Below are positions 34,129-43,900 of a stretch of DNA of 50,173 nt, piece by piece. The stretch is from Piscicoccus intestinalis NBRC 104926 (GTDB lineage: Bacteria > Actinomycetota > Actinomycetes > Actinomycetales > Dermatophilaceae). The notes beneath the pieces are model-generated. The model ran no database searches and was not told the origin of the DNA. It worked only from the letters and a program-made list of their open reading frames with translations. The stretch's first letter is position 1; every line of letters starts with the position of its first letter. The DNA lies in assembly GCF_001515525.1 (NCBI RefSeq), contig NZ_BCNQ01000023.1, positions 1 through 50,173 on the forward strand, given 5' to 3'. The position numbers and the translations under genes are program-made.

Positions 34129-35346
34129 GTGAGTTCTTCTCGTTCCCGCGCCTGGCTGTGGGGCTTGATCCTCGCCGCGGTGCTCGTGCAGGGCGGGCTC
34201 AACCTCGTGCGCCCGGTGACGACGTACAAGTTGCTCGCCCTGGGAGCCGGTGCCACGACGACGGGTTTCGTCACCGCCGCCTACGCGGTGTTGCCGCTGA
34301 TCGTGGCCCTGCGACTCGGGCGGCTCACCGACGGCACCCCCTGGCTGCGGCAGCTCGTCATGGCCTCCGCCGCCCTGCTCGCGCTGGCCGGGGGGATCGT
34401 GGCCCTCGCGCCGAACGTCGCTGTCATCACCATCGGCTCCGCCCTGCTCGGGCTCGCCCACCTGCTCTTCACGATCTGCGGTCAGGCGATGATCGCCCGG
34501 TACTCCAGCGACGCCGACCTCGATCTCGGGTTCGGCTGGTTCACCGCCGCCTACTCGGTCGGGCAGGCCGCCGGCCCGTTGCTCGGCGGTGCGCTCGTCG
34601 GAGCCGGTGCCGTGACGGCCTCCGCCGAACGGCTCGCCGACGTCGACCGCGCGCTGTGGGTGGGCGCCCTCGTGCCGCTCCTCGCCGTGCCCTTGCTGTT
34701 TCGGGTGCGTCGACGCGGCAGTCACGCCCGCAGCGCCCGACCCGCTGAGGCGGCTCCGCACGCACCGGATCGAGCCTCGATAGGTGACGTGTTGCGGATT
34801 CCCGGCGTCGCCTCGCACATGTTCGCGTCGATGGGCCTGCTCGCGATGGTCGACATCCTCACGGCGTTCCTGCCGATCGTCGGGGAGCGGGCAGGCGTCG
34901 CGCCGGCCGTCGTCGGGGCGCTGCTCGCCGTCCGCGCGGCCGCCGGCATCCTGTCGCGCGTGCTGCTGCCCTGGATGTCGCGGCGCTGGTCGCGCCGGGG
35001 ACTGGTCATCGCGAGCCTGCTGGTGTCCGGTCTGGCCCTGGCGGTGCCGCCGCTGCTGCTGGACAACCTGCTGGTCGCCGGGGCCTTTCTCGCCGTCGGC
35101 GGCTTCTTCCTCGGCATCGGTCAGCCGCTGACCATGACGCTGGTCTCGACGGCGGTGCCGGTGGGGTGGCGCTCGCAGGCGCTCGCGGTGCGCCTCATGG
35201 GCAATCGCGTCGGCCAGGTCGGTTTTCCGCTGCTCGCCGGCCTCGTGGCCCGACCGTTCGGCCCCGGCGCTGCGGTCTGGATGACGTGCGTCGTGCTCGT
35301 GCTCGCCGGCACCGAGAAGCTCACCTTCGGTCGCCGCGCGGATTGA
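34129..35346 (+). CDS. MFS transporter
   Basis: Twelve-helix major facilitator of 405 residues, similar to drug or metabolite efflux proteins. LGRLTDGTPWLRQLVMASA is the motif A loop (G-R-L-x-D-G); SVGQAAGPLLGGALVGAG is motif C, typical of exporters. A basic loop (RVRRRGSHARSARPAEAAPH) joins the halves. GTG 34129 lies six bases after TAGGGT (34117-34122); GTG 34126 is possible. No substrate clue from neighbours. Confidence 0.88.
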   Translation: MSSSRSRAWLWGLILAAVLVQGGLNLVRPVTTYKLLALGAGATTTGFVTAAYAVLPLIVALRLGRLTDGTPWLRQLVMASAALLALAGGIVALAPNVAVITIGSALLGLAHLLFTICGQAMIARYSSDADLDLGFGWFTAAYSVGQAAGPLLGGALVGAGAVTASAERLADVDRALWVGALVPLLAVPLLFRVRRRGSHARSARPAEAAPHAPDRASIGDVLRIPGVASHMFASMGLLAMVDILTAFLPIVGERAGVAPAVVGALLAVRAAAGILSRVLLPWMSRRWSRRGLVIASLLVSGLALAVPPLLLDNLLVAGAFLAVGGFFLGIGQPLTMTLVSTAVPVGWRSQALAVRLMGNRVGQVGFPLLAGLVARPFGPGAAVWMTCVVLVLAGTEKLTFGRRAD

Positions 35347-35354
35347 CCGGTGCG

Positions 35355-36068
35355 TCAGCGCTGGTCGAGCGGGTAGCCGAGGAAGTCGTAGAGCAAGGCG
35401 TTGAACGCGGCGGTCGCCTCGTGCATGACGTCGTGACCGGCTCCGTCGACGAGTTCGAGCCGGGCCCCGGGGACGCTCTCGGCGATGTATCGACTCGCCG
35501 GTACATTCGCGGTGTCGCGGGCGCCGCAGACCACGAGCGTCGGGCAGGCGACCTGATCGAGGGAGCCCGCGCCCTCGAACTGATCGCCGTTGCGCAGCGC
35601 CTCCATGAGCCGCTCCTTGCTGACGCCCTGGGCGGCGAGTCGGCGCGCCGGCATGAACCGCAGCATGAAGCGCTGGGTGCGCAGCATCGCCGTCGACGGC
35701 CGCGCCTGACCGGCGACGAGCACCAGGTGGGAGACCGATTCGGGGTCGTCGATCGCGCACTGCAGCGCCACCATCGCGCCGAGCGAATGGCCCACGATCG
35801 CGCCCTCGTTGACGCCGTCGAGCTTGAGGGACAGGCGGATGTCCGCAGCGGCGGCCGCCAGCGAGAACTCCTCGTGGCTGCCGGGGCGCATGCCGCGCAG
35901 CCAGGGTGCGCGGGCCGGTAGCTGCGCCGGCAGCTTGCTGACCTGCTCTTCCCACGACAGCGGTGAGCCGCCGACTCCGTGCAGGAAGGTGACGTACTGC
36001 GCCGGGGCGGGTCCCTCGGCGGGCCGGCCGCTCGCGGCCGACGTGGCTGGTGGCTCGTCCCGGTGCAT
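35355..36068 (-). CDS. Alpha/beta hydrolase
   Basis: Serine hydrolase of 237 residues with a complete triad: Ser95 in VGHSLGAMVAL, Asp185 in VVCGARDTAN and His212 in DGAGHDVMH; the oxyanion loop is FLHGVGGSPLSW. It has no signal peptide and only a short cap, as in small esterases or the MhpC/lactonase-like group. ATG 36068 is preceded by weak ribosome-site sequence; homology begins at about residue 24. Convergent with the MFS gene. Confidence 0.9.
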   Translation of the reverse strand: MHRDEPPATSAASGRPAEGPAPAQYVTFLHGVGGSPLSWEEQVSKLPAQLPARAPWLRGMRPGSHEEFSLAAAAADIRLSLKLDGVNEGAIVGHSLGAMVALQCAIDDPESVSHLVLVAGQARPSTAMLRTQRFMLRFMPARRLAAQGVSKERLMEALRNGDQFEGAGSLDQVACPTLVVCGARDTANVPASRYIAESVPGARLELVDGAGHDVMHEATAAFNALLYDFLGYPLDQR

Positions 36069-36126
36069 GCTCCGATGAAAGCATCTCGCCGCGGCGGCGG
36101 TCCGGCGCTCGGCCGAACGCGGCGGC

Positions 36127-36429
36127 TCAGGCTCCGGCGATCCCGCGCAACGCGACGAGGTGAGCGTTCCAGGCGGTGCGGCCGTCGGCAGTCAGCGACA
36201 GCCAGGTGCGCGGGCGCTTGCCGACGTAGCCCTTGCGGATGCGCACGATCCCGGCCTCCTCGAGCGCCGACGCCTGCCGACTCAGCACGGAGTCGCTGAC
36301 CTGCAGGTGGTCACGCACCGCCGCGAACTCGATCTCGTCGGTGGCCGCGAGGGCGGCGGCGAGCGAGAACCGCACCGGGTGGGTGAGCAGGTCGTTGAGG
36401 TGGTGACGGGGGTGTTCGGAGGCGGTCAC
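36127..36429 (-). CDS. Winged-helix transcriptional regulator (MarR-like, single domain)
   Basis: Short regulator of 100 residues: HLNDLLTHPVRFSLAAALAA, AVRDHLQVSDSVLSRQASAL, EEAGIVRIRKGYVGKRPRTW, LSLTADGRTAWNAHLVAL. This is the winged-helix family related to MarR/PadR usually encoded with small membrane proteins. GTG 36429 overlaps the stop of the preceding gene as GTGA. Third gene of a coupled operon; the palindrome at 37085-37113 is the probable autoregulatory site. Confidence 0.88.
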   Translation of the reverse strand: MTASEHPRHHLNDLLTHPVRFSLAAALAATDEIEFAAVRDHLQVSDSVLSRQASALEEAGIVRIRKGYVGKRPRTWLSLTADGRTAWNAHLVALRGIAGA

Positions 36430-36872
36430 CGCCGGGCCTCTCGCCACGCCCCCCAGGTGCTGACCGCCGTGAGCGCGAGGCAGGCCGCGACCGCGAACCA
36501 CAGTTGGCCCCTCCACCACATCGTCGAACCGAGGATCGTGACCACCCAGGTGATGCCCCAGGCGCCGATCGCCTGGCTCCAGCGCCGGCCGAAGCCCGCC
36601 TTGCTGGCCCGCGTGAACACGACCATCACGGTGAGCAGGATGGCGAGCCACACGCCCATCGCGATCATCGGGAACCAGATGAGGTGCTCGTCGTAGAGCA
36701 CGACGAGGTAGGTCGCGACGACGAACATCGTCGACACCCCGCCCAGTCCCAGGAGGCAGGCGATCTGCGGCCAGCTCGCGCCCGCGCGGGCGGCCGAACC
36801 CAGCCGGCCCGCCTCGTCGAGGAGCTCGCGCGCCCGCGCCGCGTCGATCGGCTCGGCCGGCTGCTCGGTCAT
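36426..36872 (-). CDS. Four-helix membrane protein of unknown function
   Basis: Protein of 148 residues. A cytoplasmic amphipathic start (DAARARELLDEAGRLGSAAR) is followed by four hydrophobic helices: about 33-60, 67-87, 102-120 and 124-141. No enzymatic motif. ATGA overlap with the gene before it and GTGA overlap with the regulator after it show one translational unit. Its role is unknown; the pattern of regulator plus small membrane proteins suggests membrane stress sensing or export. Confidence 0.8.
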   Translation of the reverse strand: MTEQPAEPIDAARARELLDEAGRLGSAARAGASWPQIACLLGLGGVSTMFVVATYLVVLYDEHLIWFPMIAMGVWLAILLTVMVVFTRASKAGFGRRWSQAIGAWGITWVVTILGSTMWWRGQLWFAVAACLALTAVSTWGAWREARR

Positions 36873-37051
36873 CGCGTGGGCTCCCGCCGGCTCGCCAGGT
36901 GCAGCGATGCGCCGACGCCCACCAGCGCGGCGGCCGTGCTCGCCGCGACCACCATCAGGCCGGGGGTGTGGTTGAGCAGGCCCATGACGAACAGCGCGGT
37001 CATCGCCGCGATGCCGAGGGCGGGGCCGATCCAGGCGCGGGTGGGGGTCAT
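36869..37051 (-). CDS. Small two-helix membrane protein
   Basis: Protein of 60 residues with two hydrophobic helices (WIGPALGIAAMTALFVMGLL and GLMVVAASTAAALVGVGASL) and a basic tail. ATG 37051 is preceded by GAAGGAG; the open frame to 37087 is not needed. First gene of the operon and ATGA-coupled to the next. No family recognised. Confidence 0.75.
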   Translation of the reverse strand: MTPTRAWIGPALGIAAMTALFVMGLLNHTPGLMVVAASTAAALVGVGASLHLASRREPTR

Positions 37052-37084
37052 GGCGTCTCCTTCGGGGATGTGCCTTAACCCTAA

Positions 37085-37113
37085 CAAGTACTTTCTATAT
37101 TGGGAAGTACTTG
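37085..37113 (-). promoter_or_regulatory. Operator of the membrane-protein/regulator operon
   Basis: CAAGTACTT (37085-37093) and AAGTACTTG (37105-37113) are perfect 9-bp inverted arms; each AAGTACTT is itself a palindrome. TATAGA (37099-37094 on the minus strand) is the -10 between them, so a dimer on each arm would block transcription. Matches the kind of site used by the adjacent winged-helix family. Confidence 0.78.
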
Positions 37114-37181
37114 CTGAACGGACTCATGGCCCGCGGGGCGGCCCCACCCGGTCGAACCCGGGTGGGGCCGCCCGAGGCGCG

Positions 37182-38177
37182 TCAGCCGCGGATGCGCCGC
37201 GCCTGGGTCACCGGGGTGATGGCCTCCTCACCGCGCAGCAGCGCGAGGGCGTTGTTCGCCGCCAGCTCGGCCATCGCCGTACGGGTCTCGACGGTCGCCG
37301 AGCCCAGGTGCGGCAGCAGCACGACGTTGTCGAGTTCGAGCAACCCGGGGTGCACCGTCGGCTCGTTCTCGAAGACGTCGAGACCGGCTCCGGCGATCTG
37401 GCCCGCGCGCAGCGCCTCGACGAGCGCCTCCTCGTCGATGATCGGCCCGCGAGCCGAGTTCACCACGAACGCCGTCGGCTTCATCCGCGCCAGCGCGTCG
37501 GCGTCGATGAGGTGGTACGTCGAACCCTCCTGCCCGGCCGGGATGAGCGGGCAGTGCAGCGAGACGACATCGGCACTGGCCAGCAGCTCGTCGGTCTCCA
37601 GGCGCTGCGCGCCCAGCTCGGCCGCGACCTGCGGGTCCATCTCGTAGGCGTCGCAGTAGACGACGTTCATGCCGAACGCCTTGGCGCGCCGGGCCATCGC
37701 GACCCCGATCTGCCCGGCTCCGACGATGCCCAGCGTCTTGCCCTGCAGGCCTGTACCAAGCAGATAGAACATTCCCCACTGCCACGGGGTCTGCGAACGG
37801 ATGATCCGCTCGCCCTCGCCGAACCGCCTCGTCACCATGAGCATGAGCCCGAAGGCGGTGTCGGCGGTGGTCTCGGTGAGCACCTTCGGGGTGTTCGTCG
37901 CGACGATCGAGCGCGCGTCGCAGGCTGCCACATCGATGTTGTTGAAGCCCACCGCCACGTTCGCGACGACCTTGAGCTGCTCGCCCGCGGCGTCGAGGAA
38001 CTCGTCGTCGACCTTCTCGGTGAGCAGCGTGAGCACCGCGTCGGCGCCCGCGATGCGCCGCAGGCACTCCTCGCGGGAGATGGTCTCCTCCTCGTCCCAC
38101 ATCCACACGTCGTGCTCGGCCTTGAGCAACTCGACGCCTTCGGTGGGAATGCGGTTGGTGATGACGATCCGCGCCAT
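37182..38177 (-). CDS. D-2-hydroxyacid dehydrogenase (glyoxylate/hydroxypyruvate reductase type)
   Basis: NAD(P)H-dependent enzyme of 331 residues. Rossmann motif GAGQIG at 153-158; catalytic Arg243 (NSARGP), Glu272 (DVFENEP) and His290 (LLPHLGSA). The form VAVGFNNIDVAAC plus HLGSATVETR is that of glyoxylate/hydroxypyruvate reductases rather than PGDH, with no ACT domain. It starts one base after the aminotransferase stop (ATG 38177) and faces a glycerate kinase across the divergent promoter, so reduction of hydroxypyruvate or glyoxylate is the likely reaction. Confidence 0.93.
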   Translation of the reverse strand: MARIVITNRIPTEGVELLKAEHDVWMWDEEETISREECLRRIAGADAVLTLLTEKVDDEFLDAAGEQLKVVANVAVGFNNIDVAACDARSIVATNTPKVLTETTADTAFGLMLMVTRRFGEGERIIRSQTPWQWGMFYLLGTGLQGKTLGIVGAGQIGVAMARRAKAFGMNVVYCDAYEMDPQVAAELGAQRLETDELLASADVVSLHCPLIPAGQEGSTYHLIDADALARMKPTAFVVNSARGPIIDEEALVEALRAGQIAGAGLDVFENEPTVHPGLLELDNVVLLPHLGSATVETRTAMAELAANNALALLRGEEAITPVTQARRIRG

Positions 38178-38178
38178 G

Positions 38179-39393
38179 TCAGGCCTGCCCTTCCGTCTCG
38201 CCGGTCTCGATCCACGCCTTGAGCTTGGTCAGACCCTCGGTGATGTCGTCAGCCGGCAGCCCCGAGTAGGCGAACCGTACGTACTGGCGCTCCTCGCCCG
38301 GCTGGGGCCGGCCGAAGTGCTTGCGGGTGCAGAACGACACGCCGGTGGCGTGCAGCGCCTGGGTCGCGAAGTCGTTGACCTCCTCGATGCCCCGGGCCGC
38401 CATCGCCTGCGTGACATCGGGGAACAGGTAGAACGTGGATTCCGGCCGGGCGATCTGCACCCCTGAGATCGTCTCGAGCACATCGACCGCAGCGTCGCGG
38501 CGACCCTTGAGCGTCTGCAGGATCTGCTGCACCTCACTTTGGTCACCGCGCAACCCGGCGGCGCCCGCGTGCTGGATGAAGTGCGTCGTGCACGACTCGT
38601 TGTTCGTGTTCATCGTGCCCATGACCTGGGCCACCTCGGCCGGGGCGATTCCGGCCCCCAGACGCCAGCCCGTCATCGCGAACTTCTTGCTGAACGTGTA
38701 GAGGATGACGGTGCGCTGCGCCATCCCCGGCAGCGACGCGATGCTCGAGCTCACACCCGAATAGCGGGTCTCGAAGTACGCCTCGTCGGAGAGCACCCAC
38801 AGGTCGTGCTCGATCGCCAGCTGCGCGATCGCCTCTCGCTCCGCGGCGGTCGATTCCGCCGAGATCGGGTTCTGCAGGTCGTTGTAGATGATCGCGCTCG
38901 TGCGGTCGGTGATCAGCGAACGCACCCGGTCGAGGTCGATCGCGAAGCCGGAGTCGGTGGGCACATAGCCGTACGGCACCGCCTCCCCGCCGAGGTACTC
39001 GATCTGCGACTCGTAGATCGGGAAGCCGGGGTTGGGGTAGAGCACCTGGGTGCCCTCGTTCATGACCGCCTGGAGGAACTTCGTGATGACCGGCTTGCCG
39101 CCGGGCTGCACGACGACGTTCTCGGGGGTGTAGGCCGTGCCGCGACGCTCGTTCGTGTCGTCGGCGAGTGCCTCGCGAAGTGGCATGATGCCCGGTCCGG
39201 GGCAGTAGCCGGTGTAGCCGTCGGCGATCGCCTTGGCCGCCGCCTCGGTGATGACCCGCGGCGTTGCGAGGTCGATGTCGCCGAGGTGGAACGGATAGAC
39301 CCGGTGCCCCTGCGCGGCCCATGCCGCGGCGGCCGCCGAGACGGCGAACGCCGTCTCCGTGCCGAGTCGATCCAGTCGGTGCGCTAGTGCCAT
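38179..39393 (-). CDS. PLP-dependent aminotransferase, class I/II fold
   Basis: Fold-type I aminotransferase of 404 residues: PLP lysine Lys236 in YTFSKKFAMTGWRLG, Asp203 in LSDEAY, Arg244, and substrate-binding YNDLQNPISAES. PGFPIYESQIEYLGG and QPGGKPVITKFLQAV are typical of aspartate-like enzymes. Context points to a 2-oxo acid such as hydroxypyruvate or glyoxylate as product, which the dehydrogenase one base downstream would reduce. AAAGGAG precedes ATG 39393. The amino donor is not predictable. Confidence 0.93.
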   Translation of the reverse strand: MALAHRLDRLGTETAFAVSAAAAAWAAQGHRVYPFHLGDIDLATPRVITEAAAKAIADGYTGYCPGPGIMPLREALADDTNERRGTAYTPENVVVQPGGKPVITKFLQAVMNEGTQVLYPNPGFPIYESQIEYLGGEAVPYGYVPTDSGFAIDLDRVRSLITDRTSAIIYNDLQNPISAESTAAEREAIAQLAIEHDLWVLSDEAYFETRYSGVSSSIASLPGMAQRTVILYTFSKKFAMTGWRLGAGIAPAEVAQVMGTMNTNNESCTTHFIQHAGAAGLRGDQSEVQQILQTLKGRRDAAVDVLETISGVQIARPESTFYLFPDVTQAMAARGIEEVNDFATQALHATGVSFCTRKHFGRPQPGEERQYVRFAYSGLPADDITEGLTKLKAWIETGETEGQA

Positions 39394-39467
39394 ACAGGCT
39401 CCTTTCGATATCCCCGGCCGGCGCGGTGCCTAGGTCCGGGGTGGCGCGGCCGTCGCCTCGCGCGGTC

Positions 39468-39631
39468 AGCCTAGGTGGGCGACCCGGGGTTACGGGAGAC
39501 GTTGAACGGATCGGTTCCCGCTGGTAGACCCGCTGAAACGAGTCAGCCTCGCCACGTGACGACGGCCGTCCGCAGGCGGGCGCACCAACGTCGTCCGCCC
39601 GTACCCGACCGACCGCGCCGCACCCTAGGCT
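39468..39631. promoter_or_regulatory. Divergent promoters of the aminotransferase and glycerate kinase genes
   Basis: TAGGCT occurs as a -10 on both strands: 39473-39468 (minus, leader about 68 bases to ATG 39393) and 39626-39631 (plus, leader about 32 bases to ATG 39670). Each is followed by the same GA, giving CCTAGGCTGA twice in divergent orientation. No clear regulator site is seen in between. Confidence 0.5.
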
Positions 39632-39669
39632 GAGGCGGACGACGAGGTCGATTGCCGGAGGTGGCGACA

Positions 39670-40824
39670 ATGACGGAAGCCGGAACACGCAGCGAGGGCG
39701 GCCCGGGCCATGTGGTGGTGGCGTGTGACAAGTTCAAGGGCTCCCTGACCGCCGGTCAGGTGCTGGCGTGCATCGCCGACGGCCTGCGCCGCGCCGACCC
39801 GGACCGCGGCGTGGAGACGGTCGTCGTGGCCGACGGCGGAGACGGCACCCTGGACGCCGCCCTGTCGGCGGGCTACGAGCGCGTGCCGGTGACCGTCGAC
39901 GGCCCCACCGGTGAACCCGTCGAGACGGCCTACGCGGTGCTCGACGGGGTCGCCGTCGTCGAGATGGCCGACGCCTGCGGCCTCGTGCGGCTGCCCGGCG
40001 GTGAGCTGGCGCCGCTGACCGCCTCCAGCCGCGGGGCCGGGCAGGTGCTCGCCGCGGCCCTCGACGCCGGCGTCGACCGCATCGTCTTCGGGGTCGGCGG
40101 CAGTGCCTCCAACGACGGCGGTGCCGGCATGCTGCAGGCCCTCGGGGCACGGCTCCTCGACGCCCGGGGCGACGACCTGCCTGCTGGCGGCGGGCCGCTC
40201 GCCGACCTGCACACCCTCGACCTGTCCGGCCTGCACCCGCGGCTGAGCGAGGTCGACCTCACGCTGGCCAGCGACGTCAACAACCCGCTGCTCGGCGAGC
40301 GCGGCGCGGTCGCGATCTTCGGCCCGCAGAAGGGCGCCGACGAGGCGAAGCGCGAGCAGCTGGAGGCCGCGTTGACGCGGTTCTCGTCGGCCGTCACGGC
40401 GGCCACCGGTCGCGACGACACCGGCCGGCCCGGAGCCGGTGCCGCCGGGGGCGTCGGATACGCCGCGCTCGCCGTGCTCGACGCCGACATGCGCCCCGGC
40501 ATCGAGCTGCTGCTCGAGCTGACCGGCTTCGAACAGATGCTGCCAGGCGCCTCGCTCGTCATCACCGGCGAGGGCTCGCTCGACGAGCAGACGCCGCTCG
40601 GCAAGGCGCCCGCGGGCGTCGCCTCCGCCGCGCGCGCCGCCGGCGTGCCCGTGGTCGCCGTCTGCGGCCGGGCGCTGCTCACCCAGGAGCAGGCCGCCGA
40701 CTCCGGCATCGAGCACGTCTACGCGCTCACCGACCTCGAACCCGACCCAGCCGTCTGCATGAGCGATGCCGGGCGGCTGCTCGTCGACCTTGCCGAGAAG
40801 GTCGGTCGCGAGCATCCCGCCTGA
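39670..40824 (+). CDS. Glycerate kinase (GarK/GlxK type)
   Basis: Phosphorylates D-glycerate with ATP, usually to 2-phosphoglycerate in this class I family; 384 residues. VVACDKFKGSLTAGQVLACI is the conserved start, VVADGGDGTLDAALSAG the substrate motif, FGVGGSASNDGGAGMLQALG and SLVITGEGSLDEQTPLGKAP follow in the expected order. I take ATG 39670 (GGAGG eight bases upstream) over 39652. It completes a route from hydroxypyruvate through glycerate with the divergent genes. Confidence 0.96.
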   Translation: MTEAGTRSEGGPGHVVVACDKFKGSLTAGQVLACIADGLRRADPDRGVETVVVADGGDGTLDAALSAGYERVPVTVDGPTGEPVETAYAVLDGVAVVEMADACGLVRLPGGELAPLTASSRGAGQVLAAALDAGVDRIVFGVGGSASNDGGAGMLQALGARLLDARGDDLPAGGGPLADLHTLDLSGLHPRLSEVDLTLASDVNNPLLGERGAVAIFGPQKGADEAKREQLEAALTRFSSAVTAATGRDDTGRPGAGAAGGVGYAALAVLDADMRPGIELLLELTGFEQMLPGASLVITGEGSLDEQTPLGKAPAGVASAARAAGVPVVAVCGRALLTQEQAADSGIEHVYALTDLEPDPAVCMSDAGRLLVDLAEKVGREHPA

Positions 40825-40912
40825 GCGCCGGGATCGGCGGGAGCGCCGGTACCCGTGGCCCGGGCCCGCCGGCGACAGCGCCGTTCGGCGGCGTCGGCGG
40901 TATCCTCCGGGA

Positions 40913-43900
40913 GTGACTACCCTCGGCATCGACCCCGGGCTGCCCCCGTTCGCCAAGATCCTCGTCGCCAACCGCGGCGAGATCGCGATCCGCGCCTTCC
41001 GCGCCGCCTACGAGCTCGGCTCGCGCAGCGTCGCGATCTTTCCCTACGAAGACCGGGGCAGCGAGCACCGGCTCAAGGCCGACGAGAGCTACGAGATCGG
41101 GGAGCGCGGCCATCCCGTGCGCGCCTACCTCGATCCCGAACTCATCGTCGCGGCCGCCAAGGAGGCGGGCGCCGACGCCGTCTATCCCGGCTACGGATTC
41201 CTCTCCGAGAACCCGCTGCTCGCCGAGGCCTGCGAGCGCGAGGGCATCACGTTCATCGGTCCCAGCTCCCAGGTGCTCTCGCTGACCGGCGACAAGTCGC
41301 GCGCGATCGCGGCCGCCAAGGCCGCGGGCGTGCCGACCCTGCAGGGCGTGCCGCCCACCCGCGACGCGGCCGCGCTCGTGGAGTCGGCGCAGGGGCTGGA
41401 GTTCCCGGTGTTCGTCAAGGCCGTCGCGGGCGGGGGCGGGCGCGGCATGCGCCGGGTCGACGAGCCCGGGCAGTTGCGGGAGGCGGTCGAGGCCTGCATG
41501 CGAGAGGCCGAGGGCGCCTTCGGCGACGGGACGGTCTTCATCGAGCGGGCGGTCGTCGACCCGCGCCACATCGAGGTGCAGATCCTGGCCGACGGCAGCG
41601 GAGAGGTCATGCACCTCTTCGAGCGGGACTGCTCGGTGCAGCGCCGACACCAGAAGGTCGTCGAGATCGCGCCCGCACCCAACCTGGATCCGCACGTGCG
41701 CGAGGCGATCTGCGCCGACGCGGTGCGCTTCGCCCGCGAGATCGGCTACGCCAACGCCGGCACCGTCGAGTTTCTCGTCGACACGGCCGGGCGGCATCAC
41801 TTCATCGAGATGAACCCGCGGATCCAGGTGGAGCACACGGTCACCGAGGAGGTCACGGACGTCGACCTCGTGCAGTCCCAGATGCGGATCGCCGGCGGGG
41901 CCACCCTCGCCGACCTCGGGCTGTCACAGGACTCTGTGCGGTTGCGCGGCGCCGCCCTGCAGTGCCGGATCACCACCGAAGACCCGGCGAACGGGTTTCG
42001 CCCCGACACCGGCAAGATCTCCACTTACCGCTCCCCGGGCGGCGCGGGGGTGCGGGTCGACGGCGGCACGACGTTCGCCGGTGCGACGATCAGCCCGCAC
42101 TTCGACTCCCTGTTGGCCAAGCTGACCTGCCGGGGCCGCGATCACCAGGCGGCCGTGGCCCGGGCCGCGCGGGCCGTCGCGGAGTTCCGCATCCGCGGCG
42201 TGAGCACCAACATCCCGTTCCTGCAGGCTCTGCTCGACGAGCCCGACTTTCGCGCGGGCCGCCTCGACACCTCCTTCATCGAGCGCCACCCGCACCTGCT
42301 GACCGCGCGCGGCTCGGCCGACCGCGGCACCAAGCTGCTCACCTATCTGGCGGAGACCTCGGTGAACCGGCCGCACGGCGACGCCCCGGTCGCGCTCGAG
42401 CCGCGCACCAAGCTGCCGTCGATCGACCGTTCGACACCGCCTCCGGACGGCAGCCGGCAGTTGTTGCGCTCGCACGGGCCCGAGGGCTTCGCGCGCCGGC
42501 TGCGCGAGCAGAACGTCGTCGCGGTCACCGATACGACGTTCCGTGACGCCCACCAATCGCTGCTCGCCACGCGGGTGCGCACGTACGACCTGCTCGGCGT
42601 GGCCGGTCACGTCGCCCGGCTCACCCCGCAGCTGTGGTCGCTGGAGGCCTGGGGCGGCGCGACCTACGACGTCGCCCTGCGCTTTCTGTCCGAGGACCCC
42701 TGGGAGCGGCTGGCACGGCTCCGGGAGGCGGTGCCGAACATCTGCCTGCAGATGCTCCTTCGCGGGCGCAACACCGTCGGCTACACCCCGTACCCGACCG
42801 AGGTCACCGACGCATTCGTCGCCGAGGCCGCGGCCACCGGCATCGACGTGTTCCGGATCTTCGACGCCCTCAACGACGTCGAGCAGATGCGCCCGGCGAT
42901 CGAGGCGGTGCGCTCCACCGGCTCCGCGGTGGCCGAGGTGGCGCTGTGCTACACCGGCGACCTGTGCGACCCGCGCGAATCGCTGTACACCCTGGACTAC
43001 TACCTGCGCCTCGCCGAGTCGATCGTGCAGGCCGGTGCCCACATCATCGCGATCAAGGACATGGCCGGTCTGCTGCGGGCTCCCGCCGCCCGAACCCTGG
43101 TCAGCGCCCTGCGGGAGCGCTTCGACCTGCCGGTGCATCTGCACACCCACGACACGGCCGGGGGGCAGCTGGCCACGCTGACCGCGGCGATCGACGCCGG
43201 GGTCGACGCCGTCGATGCGGCGTGCGCGGCGCTGGCCGGCACGACCTCGCAGGTGGCGCTGAGCTCGCTGGTCGCCGCCACCGACCACTCGGCGCGCGAC
43301 ACCGGCCTGTCGTTGGACGCCGTCTGCTCCCTGGAGCCCTACTGGGAGGCGGTGCGGCGGGTCTACGCGCCGTTCGAGTCCGGCCTGCCCGCGCCGACCG
43401 GCCGGGTCTACCGCCACGAGATCCCCGGCGGCCAGTTGAGCAACCTGCGCCAGCAGGCGACCGCGCTGGGGCTGGGGGAGAAGTTCGAGCAGATCGAGGA
43501 CATGTACGCCGCGGCCGACCGGATCCTGGGGCGGCTCGTCAAGGTGACCCCCAGCAGCAAGGTCGTCGGTGACCTCGCGCTGCACCTCGTGGCGGTGGGC
43601 GCCGACCCGGATGACTTCGAGGCCAACCCGCAGAAGTACGACGTGCCCGACTCCGTCGTCGGCTTTCTCTCCGGCGAGCTCGGCGACCCGCCGGGCGGCT
43701 GGCCCGAACCGTTCCGCAGCCGGGCTCTGAAGGGCCGCACGGTCAAGGCGCCCGCGGCGCAGCTCGACGACGCGCAGCGGCACGGACTGGCCACCGATCG
43801 CCGGGCCACCCTGAACGAGTTGCTGTTTCCCGGGCCGACGCGCGACTTCCTCGCCACGTCGTCGGCCTACGGCAACCTGTCGGTGCTCTCGTCGATCGAC

